A stretch of DNA of 46,695 bases from Segatella copri (GCF_002224675.1 NZ_NMPZ01000029.1:1-46695), one strand, 5' to 3'. Counted from the first letter of the stretch, positions 16,691 to 24,721 are shown. Notes: a model not told the origin generated them from the sequence alone. Numbers and translations: made by a program.

Positions 16691-16723
16691 CAAAGATATT
16701 GCATTAGCTTGAAGCAACCAAAT
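16691..16723 (-). promoter_or_regulatory. Promoter of riboflavin synthase gene
   Basis: Minus strand TTTG, 20 bp, TATCTTTG (the -7 box is at 16691-16698). Ideal consensus, 40 bp before the ATG. Confidence 0.7.
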
Positions 16724-16758
16724 TATTTAAGTTCTTTTGATAAAATAATCGAGATATA

Positions 16759-16790
16759 TTTGTTTAATTGCCATATTTTTTATATTTTTG
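16759..16790 (+). promoter_or_regulatory. Promoter of YhcG-like gene
   Basis: TTTG at 16759-16762, then 20 bp, then TATTTTTG at 16783-16790. An AT-rich leader with the palindrome ATGTGCACAT follows before the ATG at 16853. Confidence 0.65.
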
Positions 16791-16852
16791 CACATTATAA
16801 TATGTGCACATGATAAATGTGATATACATGTTTTTCCAAAACTCCACCGAAT

Positions 16853-17542
16853 ATGAAGAATAATGAAACCCAAATGTCGCAAAACAATGACTTCGATGGT
16901 CTTGTAGCCCATATTCAGCAAACGCAAGATGTATTGCAGAACAATGCTCGCTTAGTGATTAATCGCCACGTCACAGCCAAGGCTTGGTTGACGGGCTATT
17001 ATATTGTGGAGTATGAGCAGAAGGGAGCTGATAGAGCTAAGTATGGTGATCAACTTTTGAAGAAGTTGGCAGAGAAGTTGAAAGACAAGAAGACTTTCAG
17101 CTATAGAAGCCTAAATATTTATCGAAAGTTTTATTTGACCTATCCTGCGTTGAATGACCAAATAAAGCATTTTGTTTTGTCTTTGCCGTCAATTGTGCAG
17201 ACAGTGTCTGCACAATTCCAACTGTCTGTTCTTGTCTTCTATCATAGGATATTGAAACGCCATGTCATCATCGAATTGAAAGCGAATCGTCTGAACTATG
17301 CCGATGCCGCCCAGCTTCACATGTATCTTGCTTACTATCGCAAGAACATCATGCAGCCAGATGATAATCCGCCAATCGGTATTCTCCTTTGCTCGGAAGT
17401 AGGACAGGAAATGGCAGAGTATTCTTTGCTTGATTTGGATGAGAGTGTGTTTATCTCCAAGTATCAACTCAATGTGCCTTCAAAGGAACGAATGACAGAG
17501 TTCTTGCGTAAGGAAAATGAGGGACTATATAATAAGGTATAG
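16853..17542 (+). CDS. YhcG/DUF1016 family nuclease-like protein with in-frame central deletion
   Basis: The first about 115 residues match the DUF1016 N-terminal domain (R-H-V-T-A-K-A-W-L-T-G-Y-Y-I-V-E-Y-E) and end at LPSIVQTVSAQFQLS. The rest, from VLVFYHRILKRHVIIELK, is the C-terminal half of the PD-(D/E)XK domain. About 100-120 residues are missing, including the W-S-H-Y region. The nuclease Asp that normally precedes L-V-F-Y-H-R is lost while E-L-K remains. At 229 aa against about 340 it is probably inactive, though the frame is intact and the promoter is good. YhcG proteins occur in defence islands and with type I restriction loci. Confidence 0.75.
   Translation: MKNNETQMSQNNDFDGLVAHIQQTQDVLQNNARLVINRHVTAKAWLTGYYIVEYEQKGADRAKYGDQLLKKLAEKLKDKKTFSYRSLNIYRKFYLTYPALNDQIKHFVLSLPSIVQTVSAQFQLSVLVFYHRILKRHVIIELKANRLNYADAAQLHMYLAYYRKNIMQPDDNPPIGILLCSEVGQEMAEYSLLDLDESVFISKYQLNVPSKERMTEFLRKENEGLYNKV
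17191..17217. repeat. Perfect 27-bp palindrome inside YhcG-like gene
   Basis: AATTGTGCAGACA and TGTCTGCACAATT pair around a central G. It sits in the codons just before the deletion junction (encoding I-V-Q-T-V-S-A-Q-F), so it could have promoted the rearrangement. Confidence 0.7.
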
Positions 17543-17596
17543 GAGCAGCAAAATTAGATAACACAGTTTAGGTAACAATAAAAACATTTGAAGACA

Positions 17597-18478
17597 ATGG
17601 AAATCAAGGAAGGATATATGCCCTTCATGGGCTATCAAACATATTATCGTATCGTAGGTAAAACAGAGGAGGGCAAGAGCCCTATCATCCTCTTGCATGG
17701 TGGACCAGGCAGTACCCACAACTATTTCGAGCTATTGGATAGGGTAGCGGAATCAGGTAGAGCTGTCATCATGTACGACCAGTTGGGCTGTGGCAACTCA
17801 TTTGTGGAGGGACATCCCGAACTCTGGACTCCTGAGACTTGGCTCAACGAACTCTGTGTGCTCATCGACTATCTCCACATCGACCATTTTCATCTCTTGG
17901 GACAGTCGTGGGGTGGCATGCTCGCCATCATCTATCTGATAGAGAAGCAAGCAAAGGGCGTGAAGTCAGCCATCCTCAGCAGCACTCTTTCGAGCAGCAA
18001 GCTTTGGGCAAGTGAGCAACATCGCATGATTAAGTTTATGTCGGAGGAAGACCAGCGTGCCATCGCTGAGGCTGAGGCGAAGGATGACTTTTCTAGCGAG
18101 GCGTATGCCAAGGCGAATGAGCACTTCATGCTCTTGCATTGTGCAGGCGAGGTAACGGAGGATAGCCCAGAGTGTCTTCGCCGGAAGAAACGTGCAGGTG
18201 CCGAGGCTTATCTCCATGGTTGGGGACCAAATGAATACACCCCGACTGGCACGCTTCGTGATTATGATTACACCGACCGCCTTGGCGAGATACAAGTGCC
18301 ATGCTTGGTGATGAGTGGCACCAACGATCTCTGCACTCCATTGGTGGCGAAGACCCTCTATGATGGCATCTCCGATTCCAAGTGGCATCTCTTCGTAGGA
18401 GCGAGACACATGCCTTTCGCTGAGCAAAACGATGAGTATTGCCAGGTGCTGGAAGAATGGTTGGAGGAGAAAGATTAG
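17597..18478 (+). CDS. Proline iminopeptidase-family alpha/beta hydrolase
   Basis: Removes N-terminal proline or similar residues from small peptides, if it follows the tricorn-interacting F1/PIP family. It has LLHGGPGSTHNYFELL near residue 33 (oxyanion hole), the nucleophile elbow GQSWGGM near 102, D in GTNDLC near 245, and the catalytic His in GARHMPF near 271. A cap domain lies between about 135 and 215. ATG at 17597 is preferred to the in-frame TTG three codons earlier. It follows the YhcG-like gene by 54 bp and looks like an ordinary metabolic gene caught in the island. No signal peptide. Confidence 0.88.
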   Translation: MEIKEGYMPFMGYQTYYRIVGKTEEGKSPIILLHGGPGSTHNYFELLDRVAESGRAVIMYDQLGCGNSFVEGHPELWTPETWLNELCVLIDYLHIDHFHLLGQSWGGMLAIIYLIEKQAKGVKSAILSSTLSSSKLWASEQHRMIKFMSEEDQRAIAEAEAKDDFSSEAYAKANEHFMLLHCAGEVTEDSPECLRRKKRAGAEAYLHGWGPNEYTPTGTLRDYDYTDRLGEIQVPCLVMSGTNDLCTPLVAKTLYDGISDSKWHLFVGARHMPFAEQNDEYCQVLEEWLEEKD

Positions 18479-18489
18479 GCTCTTTAGAA

Positions 18490-18810
18490 TTAGAAACGGT
18501 TCAATTCCTCATGACCAGCACCCTTACCCTTGTATCGGTTCTTAGATGTGTTAAAGTTATATTGCAATGTCAAGAGCAAGGCACGGCTGTCGCTGGTGCT
18601 GCTTTGCCAAAGCGTAACATCCTTATTGTAGAATCGTATGTCACGATTGCTTTTGTTGAAGATGTCGTTAGCTTCAAGCGTAACCGAGAAACGATTCTTG
18701 CAGAAAGCCTTGTAAAGCTTGGCATTGAGGCTAGAGGAAGAACTGAGCTGCATGTTCTCCTTGTTTCCACGGCTGTTCCATTTAAACTCTTTATTAAAGT
18801 AAACGATTTA
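18490..18810 (-). pseudogene. C-terminal fragment of outer-membrane beta-barrel (TonB-dependent receptor-like) protein
   Basis: The minus frame from about 18810 reads F-N-K-E-F-K-W-N-S-R-G-N-K-E-N, then SSLNAKLYKAFCKNRFSVTL, EANDIFNKSN, and the last strand LLLTLQYNFNTSKNRYKGKG. That is the end of a Bacteroidetes outer-membrane beta-barrel receptor with about 100 of some 700-900 residues left. Nothing matching lies upstream; a stop and then a hairpin (18831-18869) begin there. It is a deletion remnant. Confidence 0.7.
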
Positions 18811-18830
18811 TAAGTTGTCCATAATTAAAA

Positions 18831-18869
18831 AACTGTGTCAAACTACATTTATTGTAGTTTGACACAGTT
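18831..18869. repeat. 17-bp perfect inverted repeat bordering receptor fragment
   Basis: AACTGTGTCAAACTACA and TGTAGTTTGACACAGTT flank TTTAT. It may be a terminator, but its place exactly at the broken edge of the receptor fragment also suits a residual insertion-sequence end. Confidence 0.6.
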
Positions 18870-18920
18870 TAGTTTACACTCTCGAATTTTATTTTATTTT
18901 TCCCTTTCAAGCAAAGTTAT

Positions 18921-19556
18921 TTAGTTGTGTTTTAATCCATTAGAACTCTTATTTCTTAAATATTCTTCCTTTAATTCTCTCTCTACGCTTAGTGATGGAT
19001 GATTATATATCTGCAAACGACATACTTCATTCGGTATTTTTTCATAAGATGGTGTATTTTCTATCCATATAAGGTGATTATCATCTATAGAATAGAGGTA
19101 TTTTGTATCCGGTGTAGTTATATAATCACTAATATTTTTAACATAAAGTCTATTTGCTTTTTCATTATACATATAAGGTAATATGACATATCCTATTTTT
19201 TGTGGTGGAATAAAATATAATAATCTAAAAGAAGTTTTCTTACGAATTTTATAAAAACCAGTACATATATCTCCAACGATGTCTCCAGCTTTTAAACTGT
19301 CTAATATTACATTTGTTTTGCCAATAATATATGTTTTCTGCCATTGCCAAATTCTTTCATTATCCATATATTTATTTAAAGAGTTTAAAGCTACTTTCGG
19401 TAAAATAAAATAGTTCTTGCCTTTATATACTTGCATTCTAAAATGAATATTCTCAGAAGGAATATCTATCTTTAAGTTTGTCTTTGAATACCTTTTAGAA
19501 AACGATTGGAAAAAAGGTATAGACATTATGCAAAGAGTGATAATCATTCTTTGCAT
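18921..19556 (-). CDS. AT-rich hypothetical protein with possible signal peptide
   Basis: From ATG at 19556 the protein starts MQRMIITLCIMSIPFFQSFS, a plausible signal peptide, and continues for about 190 residues rich in Tyr, Ile, Lys and Asn (F-K-I-R-K-K-T-S-F-R-L-L-Y-F-I-P-P-Q-K-I-G-Y). A longer start at 19592 would overlap the preceding ATPase fragment by 26 bp. I recognise no domain. Its AT content is well above that of neighbouring core genes, which suggests acquisition by transfer. Confidence 0.55.
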   Translation of the reverse strand: MQRMIITLCIMSIPFFQSFSKRYSKTNLKIDIPSENIHFRMQVYKGKNYFILPKVALNSLNKYMDNERIWQWQKTYIIGKTNVILDSLKAGDIVGDICTGFYKIRKKTSFRLLYFIPPQKIGYVILPYMYNEKANRLYVKNISDYITTPDTKYLYSIDDNHLIWIENTPSYEKIPNEVCRLQIYNHPSLSVERELKEEYLRNKSSNGLKHN

Positions 19557-19566
19557 AATGTCTATT

Positions 19567-19870
19567 TTATTTTTGGGGAGAAATATTAACATAAGCAGAT
19601 ATGTTAGAATTACTGAGCTCTCTTAAAAAAGGGGCTCTGTTAGTGTAATGTAAATAAAATAAGGTGTACAAATCTGTGAGCTGGAACATGGCACCATTGT
19701 TCTTGTTGCCGAAAGCATTGTATTTTCTGATGAAGTCACAACTTATCAAATCATTGAAGGCTTCGGTCAACTTTCCACCAGAAGTGAGTTTTAAGGATTT
19801 CATGATGTCCTCACGGCTCATTCCAATTTTCTTCTTGGCTAATCTCCAACAAGTTGATTTCTCGCTTTCT
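19567..19870 (-). pseudogene. C-terminal fragment of AAA ATPase (DUF234-like)
   Basis: The readable part R-L-A-K-K-K-I-G-M-S-R-E-D-I-M, then SGGKLTEAFNDLISCDFIRK and N-N-G-A-M-F-Q-L-T-D-L-Y-T-L-F-Y-L-H-Y, is the winged-helix and DUF234-like region of archaeal-type AAA ATPases common in Bacteroidales. The ATPase domain (about 250 residues) is gone; an in-frame stop lies at about 19871 and a promoter 46 bp further up. Promoter and tail remain while the body has been deleted. Confidence 0.65.
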
Positions 19871-19916
19871 TCCTATTATATTTTGCTGCATATCTTTTGT
19901 CGTTTTGATGATGGGG

Positions 19917-19924
19917 CAAAGATA
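19917..19924 (-). promoter_or_regulatory. -7 box upstream of ATPase fragment
   Basis: TATCTTTG on the minus strand, a left-over promoter of the deleted AAA ATPase gene. It may now drive the fragment and the AT-rich gene after it. Confidence 0.45.
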
Positions 19925-19959
19925 CTATAAAATATTGAAAAATAAGCAGAAAAGCATAG

Positions 19960-20026
19960 AAAAGTGCCGATAGTGGTGCCAAAAGTCGATTTTTTTAGGA
20001 CTTTTGGCACCACTATCAGTACTTTT
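19960..20026. terminator. 28-bp imperfect palindrome at 3' end of mcrC
   Basis: Arms begin AAAAGTGCCGATAGTGG and end CCACTATCAGTACTTTT, pairing 26 of 28 positions around a T-rich 11-nt loop, and the outer arm touches the mcrC stop codon. The ends carry A and T runs. It serves as terminator of the AlbA_2-mcrB-mcrC operon, though the arm length is more than a terminator needs. Confidence 0.6.
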
Positions 20027-21075
20027 TAGTAATTTGAATACGATACGAAAGCCTCTAATTGCTTCTCTATTTCAGCGAAAGGTACGTTGAGGTCAAGAGT
20101 GCGGAAGTATATGGTATTGCCATCCGCAAGCTTCATACTTCCATTGGGTGTGATGTCTTCGTCTGTTTTAGCATAAAGCAACATGCCATCCACTTTGCCA
20201 GAATGCAGTTTGTCCTTATTCATGACATATGTATGAATTTGGTACAAGTTGTTAGAATGTATAGTCGCTTTGTCAAATTGCACTTGCATGGTATGTCCAT
20301 AATACTTGGTGTCAATGATGAGCGTTCGGTCATTGAGAGTAAGTAATATGTCAGTTTGCATGATAGGAAGAACATGAGTGGAAGATACTTCTCGGTTGAT
20401 ATTCCAATCTATTTGTGCAGCTTGAGCCTTGTATTCAGGATGTTTAGCCCTATAGTATTCTAAGACAAACTTCTCGAAAAGGCGACAAAGGTGTTCATCC
20501 GTAAATGATTTCATCTTATATTTTCCCTTTTCAGTTGTCATCAGAATATCTTCGGTAAGGAAATAACAGACATAAAGCAACATTTGATAGGACTTGTTAT
20601 TTCTGTCGAATGCCAGCATGTTCCATTTTACCGTGCTTAGTTCGATGATGTCGATGCCTGAAAAGAACAGCATGAGATTCTTTAGCTTAGTCTTTTGACC
20701 TTTTTTGATGGCTCCGTGCTTGAGAAGTCCAAAGACTGTAGCTTTTATAATCTGATTGAAGATGTTGTTTTCCGATAACTCATCATATTCACAACCGATT
20801 TCTTGCTTTCTGCATAACTTGTTTTGTATGGTAACTTTCAAGTCAAGTTTTCCACGAAGGGTAGGGAGTGAGTCTTTGCGAATGATATATTGCTTGAGGA
20901 TGCCTTGTTTCAATTGACATGAGATACCCTTGATGAGAATTTCGGCAAACAATTGTTGTATATTGTCGAAATCCTCACCAGCAATCTCTTCATAATTGTT
21001 CTGCTTTAGCTCACGAAAAGCATAAGTGAGCATAAAGTAGATGTTGAGTATGAATATGTTCTTGTCTTTCGTCAT
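20026..21075 (-). CDS. mcrC: McrC-family nuclease subunit of McrBC-type restriction system
   Basis: The cleavage subunit of a modification-dependent restriction system. The N-terminal half (Y-F-M-L-T-Y-A-F near residue 12, LPTLRGKLDL near 71, E-Y-D-E-L-S-E-N-N near 97) is the McrC helical region that contacts McrB. The C-terminal PD-(D/E)XK core has M-Q-T-D-I-L-L near 242 and the catalytic L-I-I-D-T-K-Y-Y near 256, with Y-Q-I-H-T-Y-V downstream. 349 aa is normal. Its ATG overlaps the mcrB stop by 4 bp (ATGA), so translation is coupled. Confidence 0.92.
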   Translation of the reverse strand: MTKDKNIFILNIYFMLTYAFRELKQNNYEEIAGEDFDNIQQLFAEILIKGISCQLKQGILKQYIIRKDSLPTLRGKLDLKVTIQNKLCRKQEIGCEYDELSENNIFNQIIKATVFGLLKHGAIKKGQKTKLKNLMLFFSGIDIIELSTVKWNMLAFDRNNKSYQMLLYVCYFLTEDILMTTEKGKYKMKSFTDEHLCRLFEKFVLEYYRAKHPEYKAQAAQIDWNINREVSSTHVLPIMQTDILLTLNDRTLIIDTKYYGHTMQVQFDKATIHSNNLYQIHTYVMNKDKLHSGKVDGMLLYAKTDEDITPNGSMKLADGNTIYFRTLDLNVPFAEIEKQLEAFVSYSNY

Positions 21076-23048
21076 TTGAGTGAATCTAATAGTTTATCTA
21101 CAGCCATTTGATACTTCGAATCGTTGTCAAACCAATATTCTCTAAGCATTGGCTTGATGTCATATTCCACGATATTCTCCAACCACAAATCATTGATGGT
21201 GCTTGGATTGGATGCGCAGAAGTAACTGTGCCCGATACAGAATCCCGAACCAAGTGAGTCGTCATTGATTATGTCATGGTTGAGTGAAACTATAGCATTG
21301 ACAACTTTATTAAACTTATCATTTCCGATGGACTCTTGGTGCTTCTTGAAACCTTCAGTGTCAAATCCAGGAGTCATTTCATAGAAACTAAATCGACGGC
21401 GCAAGGCATAGTCTATCATGGCAAGGCTTCTGTCTGCAGTATTCATCATACCTATTATATATAGGTTGCTTGGCACGCTGAACATTTCGCCATTATAAGC
21501 TAATTTGATTTCTGTATCTCGATAGTCTTTTTCTATCAGCATCAACAATTCACCAAATATCTTGCTCAAATTTCCTCGGTTTATTTCATCTATGATGAAG
21601 AAGTAGTCCTTGTCGGGATTGCTTTGGGCTCGTTTGCAGAAGTTATAGAATACTCCCTTTTTGAGTTCGAATCCGCCATCCTCGTTAGGTCGATATCCCA
21701 TCATGAAATCCTCATAGCTATAGTTTTGGTGAAATTGGATGAATTCGATTCTAGATTCGTCTTTTTCACCTATCATGGAATAAGCCAATCTCTTGGCGGA
21801 GAAAGTCTTACCTACACCAGGTGCTCCTTGCAGGATGATGTTCTTCTTGTTTTGCAAGAGTGAACGCAACTTGGTATAGTCTTTCTCGCTCATATACACT
21901 TCCTTGAGGAAGTCCTCTTCGGTATAGGATTCCAACTGTTTGTTGTCTTCTTTTGGATTAGCTTCTCTTATGAGATCTATCAGGTATTCATATTCGTCAG
22001 GTGTAACCTTGAAAAGCGAACCATTCTTGTTTTGGATGAATTCCATGCTTTTTAGCTCCTGTGCATCTTTGAATGTGGCGTAGTCGATAGGATATTGCAG
22101 AGTTTCTATTTTCTTGAAGCAAATGTGCTGTCCATCGGATGGTGTGTCGATTTCGGCAATGGCAACGATTTGTTTCACAGGGTTAGCCTCATACCCTATG
22201 ACAATATCCCCTTTCTTGGCATTCACGAAGTTCTGAAAGATTCTTCGTGGATTGCCATTCTCATTATAAAGAGTATAGTCTTGGATTTCACCGACCTTCA
22301 TCTTGGAGAAACTCCAAATCTTAGGACTGGCTACGAGCCACCAATATTGCTTGTCTATATTGTAATTTGTTTCTTTTGGGGTATCCATATCTTTTTTTGT
22401 AGATTCTTTCTTTAGTTCCTTAAGAATGTTTTGTAGTTCTTCTGTAAATTCAAAAATATCTTTTTGACCTTGTTCTGAAATGATTACAGATTGGAGCTTT
22501 GAAATGGATGCTTTATTTGCTTTTTTCATTCCAAAATATTTAGCTAAAGTGACAAGATCTTTCTTCTTGAATATTGGAATGCAGTCTTTCTTTGAATACA
22601 AAAATGCAATTTTCCATTTATATTCTTCACCAAGCTCTGTGATTGTATTTATAATTTCAAAATTTCCACTTTGTGCATTAGTCGCAATTGTAATTATGGC
22701 TTTTTTTACAACTTCAAATGCTTCAGAGGATGTCGGTTTATTGTATTCGGAGTGCCAAGCGTAGATTCCATCACTTGTTAATCTTTCATCCCAAACCTTT
22801 GTCTTACGCTGTTGGTATTTGAATATGCCTAATTTATAAGAGCTACCTCCCCAAATAGAGCCAAGATTGTATGTGCGTGTTTCTATCCAATAGCAAAAGG
22901 AATCCTCATTTTTAGTATCAGCGTATTGGTCAAGAGTCATTCCTTTTAGATTTTCAGTAGGAAATGCTAAAAGAAATGATTTCTTAATAAAATGAAGATA
23001 TGCAATATGATTCTTTGTTTCATTTGTGTTGTTAAATTCAAGGCACAA
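21072..23048 (-). CDS. mcrB: EVE-McrB GTPase of McrBC-type restriction system (main reading frame)
   Basis: Numbering from a TTG at 23048. Residues 1-210 are an alpha/beta N-terminal region of no named family, 234-370 an EVE domain (W-W-L-V-A-S-P-K, G-D-I-V-I-G-Y) of the kind that reads modified bases, and 395-655 the McrB motor with Walker A GAPGVGKT (408), Walker B FFIIDEINR (483) and the McrB signature MNTADRS (535). It would recognise modified cytosine in phage DNA and drive McrC. The open frame runs upstream to a TAG at 23109-23111, beyond which the true N-terminus continues (next entry). The TTG is unlikely to be the native start. Confidence 0.88.
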   Translation of the reverse strand: MCLEFNNTNETKNHIAYLHFIKKSFLLAFPTENLKGMTLDQYADTKNEDSFCYWIETRTYNLGSIWGGSSYKLGIFKYQQRKTKVWDERLTSDGIYAWHSEYNKPTSSEAFEVVKKAIITIATNAQSGNFEIINTITELGEEYKWKIAFLYSKKDCIPIFKKKDLVTLAKYFGMKKANKASISKLQSVIISEQGQKDIFEFTEELQNILKELKKESTKKDMDTPKETNYNIDKQYWWLVASPKIWSFSKMKVGEIQDYTLYNENGNPRRIFQNFVNAKKGDIVIGYEANPVKQIVAIAEIDTPSDGQHICFKKIETLQYPIDYATFKDAQELKSMEFIQNKNGSLFKVTPDEYEYLIDLIREANPKEDNKQLESYTEEDFLKEVYMSEKDYTKLRSLLQNKKNIILQGAPGVGKTFSAKRLAYSMIGEKDESRIEFIQFHQNYSYEDFMMGYRPNEDGGFELKKGVFYNFCKRAQSNPDKDYFFIIDEINRGNLSKIFGELLMLIEKDYRDTEIKLAYNGEMFSVPSNLYIIGMMNTADRSLAMIDYALRRRFSFYEMTPGFDTEGFKKHQESIGNDKFNKVVNAIVSLNHDIINDDSLGSGFCIGHSYFCASNPSTINDLWLENIVEYDIKPMLREYWFDNDSKYQMAVDKLLDSLK

Positions 23049-23108
23049 TGCCTCGTACTGATTTTCATTAAGTTTAAAGGATGGCTCTTCTCTAATTTCA
23101 CCTAATTC

Positions 23109-23189
23109 CTAGTGTCTTAATAAAAAATCAGTAGCAGTCTTAAGGCTGATATTGAGATTACGTAATGCTTTGTTTAATCTAATACTCAT
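23109..23189 (-). pseudogene. Detached N-terminus of McrB: IF2-N-like module ending at amber codon
   Basis: ATG at 23189 starts M-S-I-R-L-N-K-A-L-R-N-L-N-I-S-L-K-T and ends ...FLLRH-TAG. In the same frame the sequence goes on E-L-G-E-I-R-E-E-P-S-F-K-L-N-E-N-Q-Y-E-A-L and joins the McrB frame. The pattern (I-R-L-N-K, about 10 residues, F-L, then K-x-x-E-x-Q-Y-x-x-L) is that of the small N-terminal domain of Bacteroidetes translation factor IF-2. One base change would restore a protein of about 705 aa. Start is 3 bp after the AlbA_2 stop. Confidence 0.75.
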
Positions 23190-23192
23190 ATT

Positions 23193-24692
23193 TTATTTCT
23201 TTTTTAAGAGTGTTATTAATAATTTTTTACCTTTATCCGTTAGCTTAAATTTCTGAAATCTACTTTTCGGAATCTCAGGAATTGTTAACTCTAGAAATCC
23301 ATGACTGACAAGTGGCTCAATATGCATCTTGTAGTTTTTGGTCTGGAATGTTAATCCTAAAAAAGTAAGAATTTCTCTTCTCGTTTTTGGGGTTAAGCAA
23401 TAATCCAAAATCTTTTGAGTGTTTTCTGTGACATAGTTACTGACATGGTTACTGACATAGTTACTGACATAGTTACTTTCTCTGTTAGTAGCTCTGTCAC
23501 TAGCTTTGTCACTATCCAGCCAAAAAGTGACAGTGCTGGTGCAGATATCACTCTCAAAAGTCACGTCATTTCCTGTGATTTCCTTCCACTCATTCATCAT
23601 GTCGAAACCATAACCGATGGTTTCTGATAGATTTACCAGTCTGAATATCTTGGCGATAATCGGGTTGCGAGGATTGGAATAGAGATGGTTGCCCAGTTGG
23701 GATATAGGCACAGGATAGCCACCAGCATTGAAGAACTCGACTCTGTCGGTATAGATATGAATGCAGGAGTGAATGGTGCTGAATGGATCGAAGTGAGAGA
23801 GCATATTGACTAATGCTTCTCGCAAAATCTTAAACTGCGAGCGATCTTCCACATTGAAACCCTCATCGTTCATCATGAAAGGCGTATCCACGATGAGGCG
23901 CAGTCTCCTGATCATAATCTGAAAATACTCCCAAAGGTTCTCTTGCTCGGGAATGCGGTAGGTATAGCGGGTTCGGGCTTCTCTTACACTTCTACCTGGA
24001 ATCTCCACCAAATCCATCCAAAACGTCGGTACATAATGACGAACCCATTCTTCTTTGCCGAAACACATCAAACCGCCATAATTCAGATGCCCCTCATTAT
24101 CGGCGATGCCGATGCGCTTGCAGAAGTCGGTGATGTCATTGCCTATCAGATTGGGACGAGGACTGTATAGCTTGAAGTAATTGCGATAGTCACGAATGGT
24201 GTCCTCGTTGAGCATGGAGAGATTGGAGTCTAAGAGTATTTGCTCAGACTTGATGCCGAATGATTGGTTATGAAACATGGCGGTTATCTCACCATTGGTT
24301 GCTCGTTGGTCTCCACTGCCAAATCGGATGAATGTATTCTGTGGATTGTTATAGTAGATAGGCTTGTGGGGTGATGAGGCAATATGAAATGCCAAGACCC
24401 TATGCCCATCTATATGATAGAGCATACTCTTGGCATCGACTGGCTCATTGAACTTTTGGGAACGCAAAGTACCCAAAAAGTCTTGTTCCAACTTCTCTGC
24501 ATTGTCAACTCCTGATATTTCAAACTTCTTGCCATTCTGCTTTATTCCAAGCACTATCCATCCGCCGGAAGTGTTTGCGAATGCACTTACGGTCTCCCAT
24601 ATATTCTTAGGAAGTTCACTCTTGGCTTCCTTTGCCTCGAAGTCTTCCCACTCGATGTCGTTGATTCTGTCTATCAGCTCTTCCTTGGTCAT
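23193..24692 (-). CDS. AlbA_2/Schlafen-like ATP-binding protein, first gene of McrBC operon
   Basis: Residues 1-130 form an AlbA_2 (Schlafen AAA_4) domain: WEDFEAKEA near 13, A-F-A-N-T-S-G-G-W-I-V-L-G-I near 34, F-I-R-F-G-S-G-D-Q-R-A-T-N near 130. A RecG-like/HATPase_c_4 part follows with R-E-A-L-V-N-M-L-S-H-F-D near 293 and E-T-I-G-Y-G near 357, then a tandem-repeat linker and a C-terminal winged helix. ATG at 24692 is chosen because the promoter lies at 24722-24753, between it and earlier starts. The family acts in nucleic-acid sensing or regulation; here it leads a defence operon. Confidence 0.85.
   Translation of the reverse strand: MTKEELIDRINDIEWEDFEAKEAKSELPKNIWETVSAFANTSGGWIVLGIKQNGKKFEISGVDNAEKLEQDFLGTLRSQKFNEPVDAKSMLYHIDGHRVLAFHIASSPHKPIYYNNPQNTFIRFGSGDQRATNGEITAMFHNQSFGIKSEQILLDSNLSMLNEDTIRDYRNYFKLYSPRPNLIGNDITDFCKRIGIADNEGHLNYGGLMCFGKEEWVRHYVPTFWMDLVEIPGRSVREARTRYTYRIPEQENLWEYFQIMIRRLRLIVDTPFMMNDEGFNVEDRSQFKILREALVNMLSHFDPFSTIHSCIHIYTDRVEFFNAGGYPVPISQLGNHLYSNPRNPIIAKIFRLVNLSETIGYGFDMMNEWKEITGNDVTFESDICTSTVTFWLDSDKASDRATNRESNYVSNYVSNHVSNYVTENTQKILDYCLTPKTRREILTFLGLTFQTKNYKMHIEPLVSHGFLELTIPEIPKSRFQKFKLTDKGKKLLITLLKKK
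23430..23477 (-). repeat. Four 12-bp tandem repeats encoding S-N-Y-V linker
   Basis: Four nearly identical units (AGTAACTATGTC on the minus strand; one has CATG) encode (V-S-N-Y/H) between the ATPase and winged-helix parts of the AlbA_2 protein. Change in copy number keeps the frame, so linker length can vary by four residues. Confidence 0.75.
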
Positions 24693-24721
24693 AATCTTAA
24701 TGTTTTGGTGATTTCTTTTTG

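Noticed and set aside
23046..23048. TTG as the true start of McrB
   Set aside because: The conserved domain continues upstream through a single TAG to an ATG positioned 3 bp after the previous gene, which fits an operon start much better.
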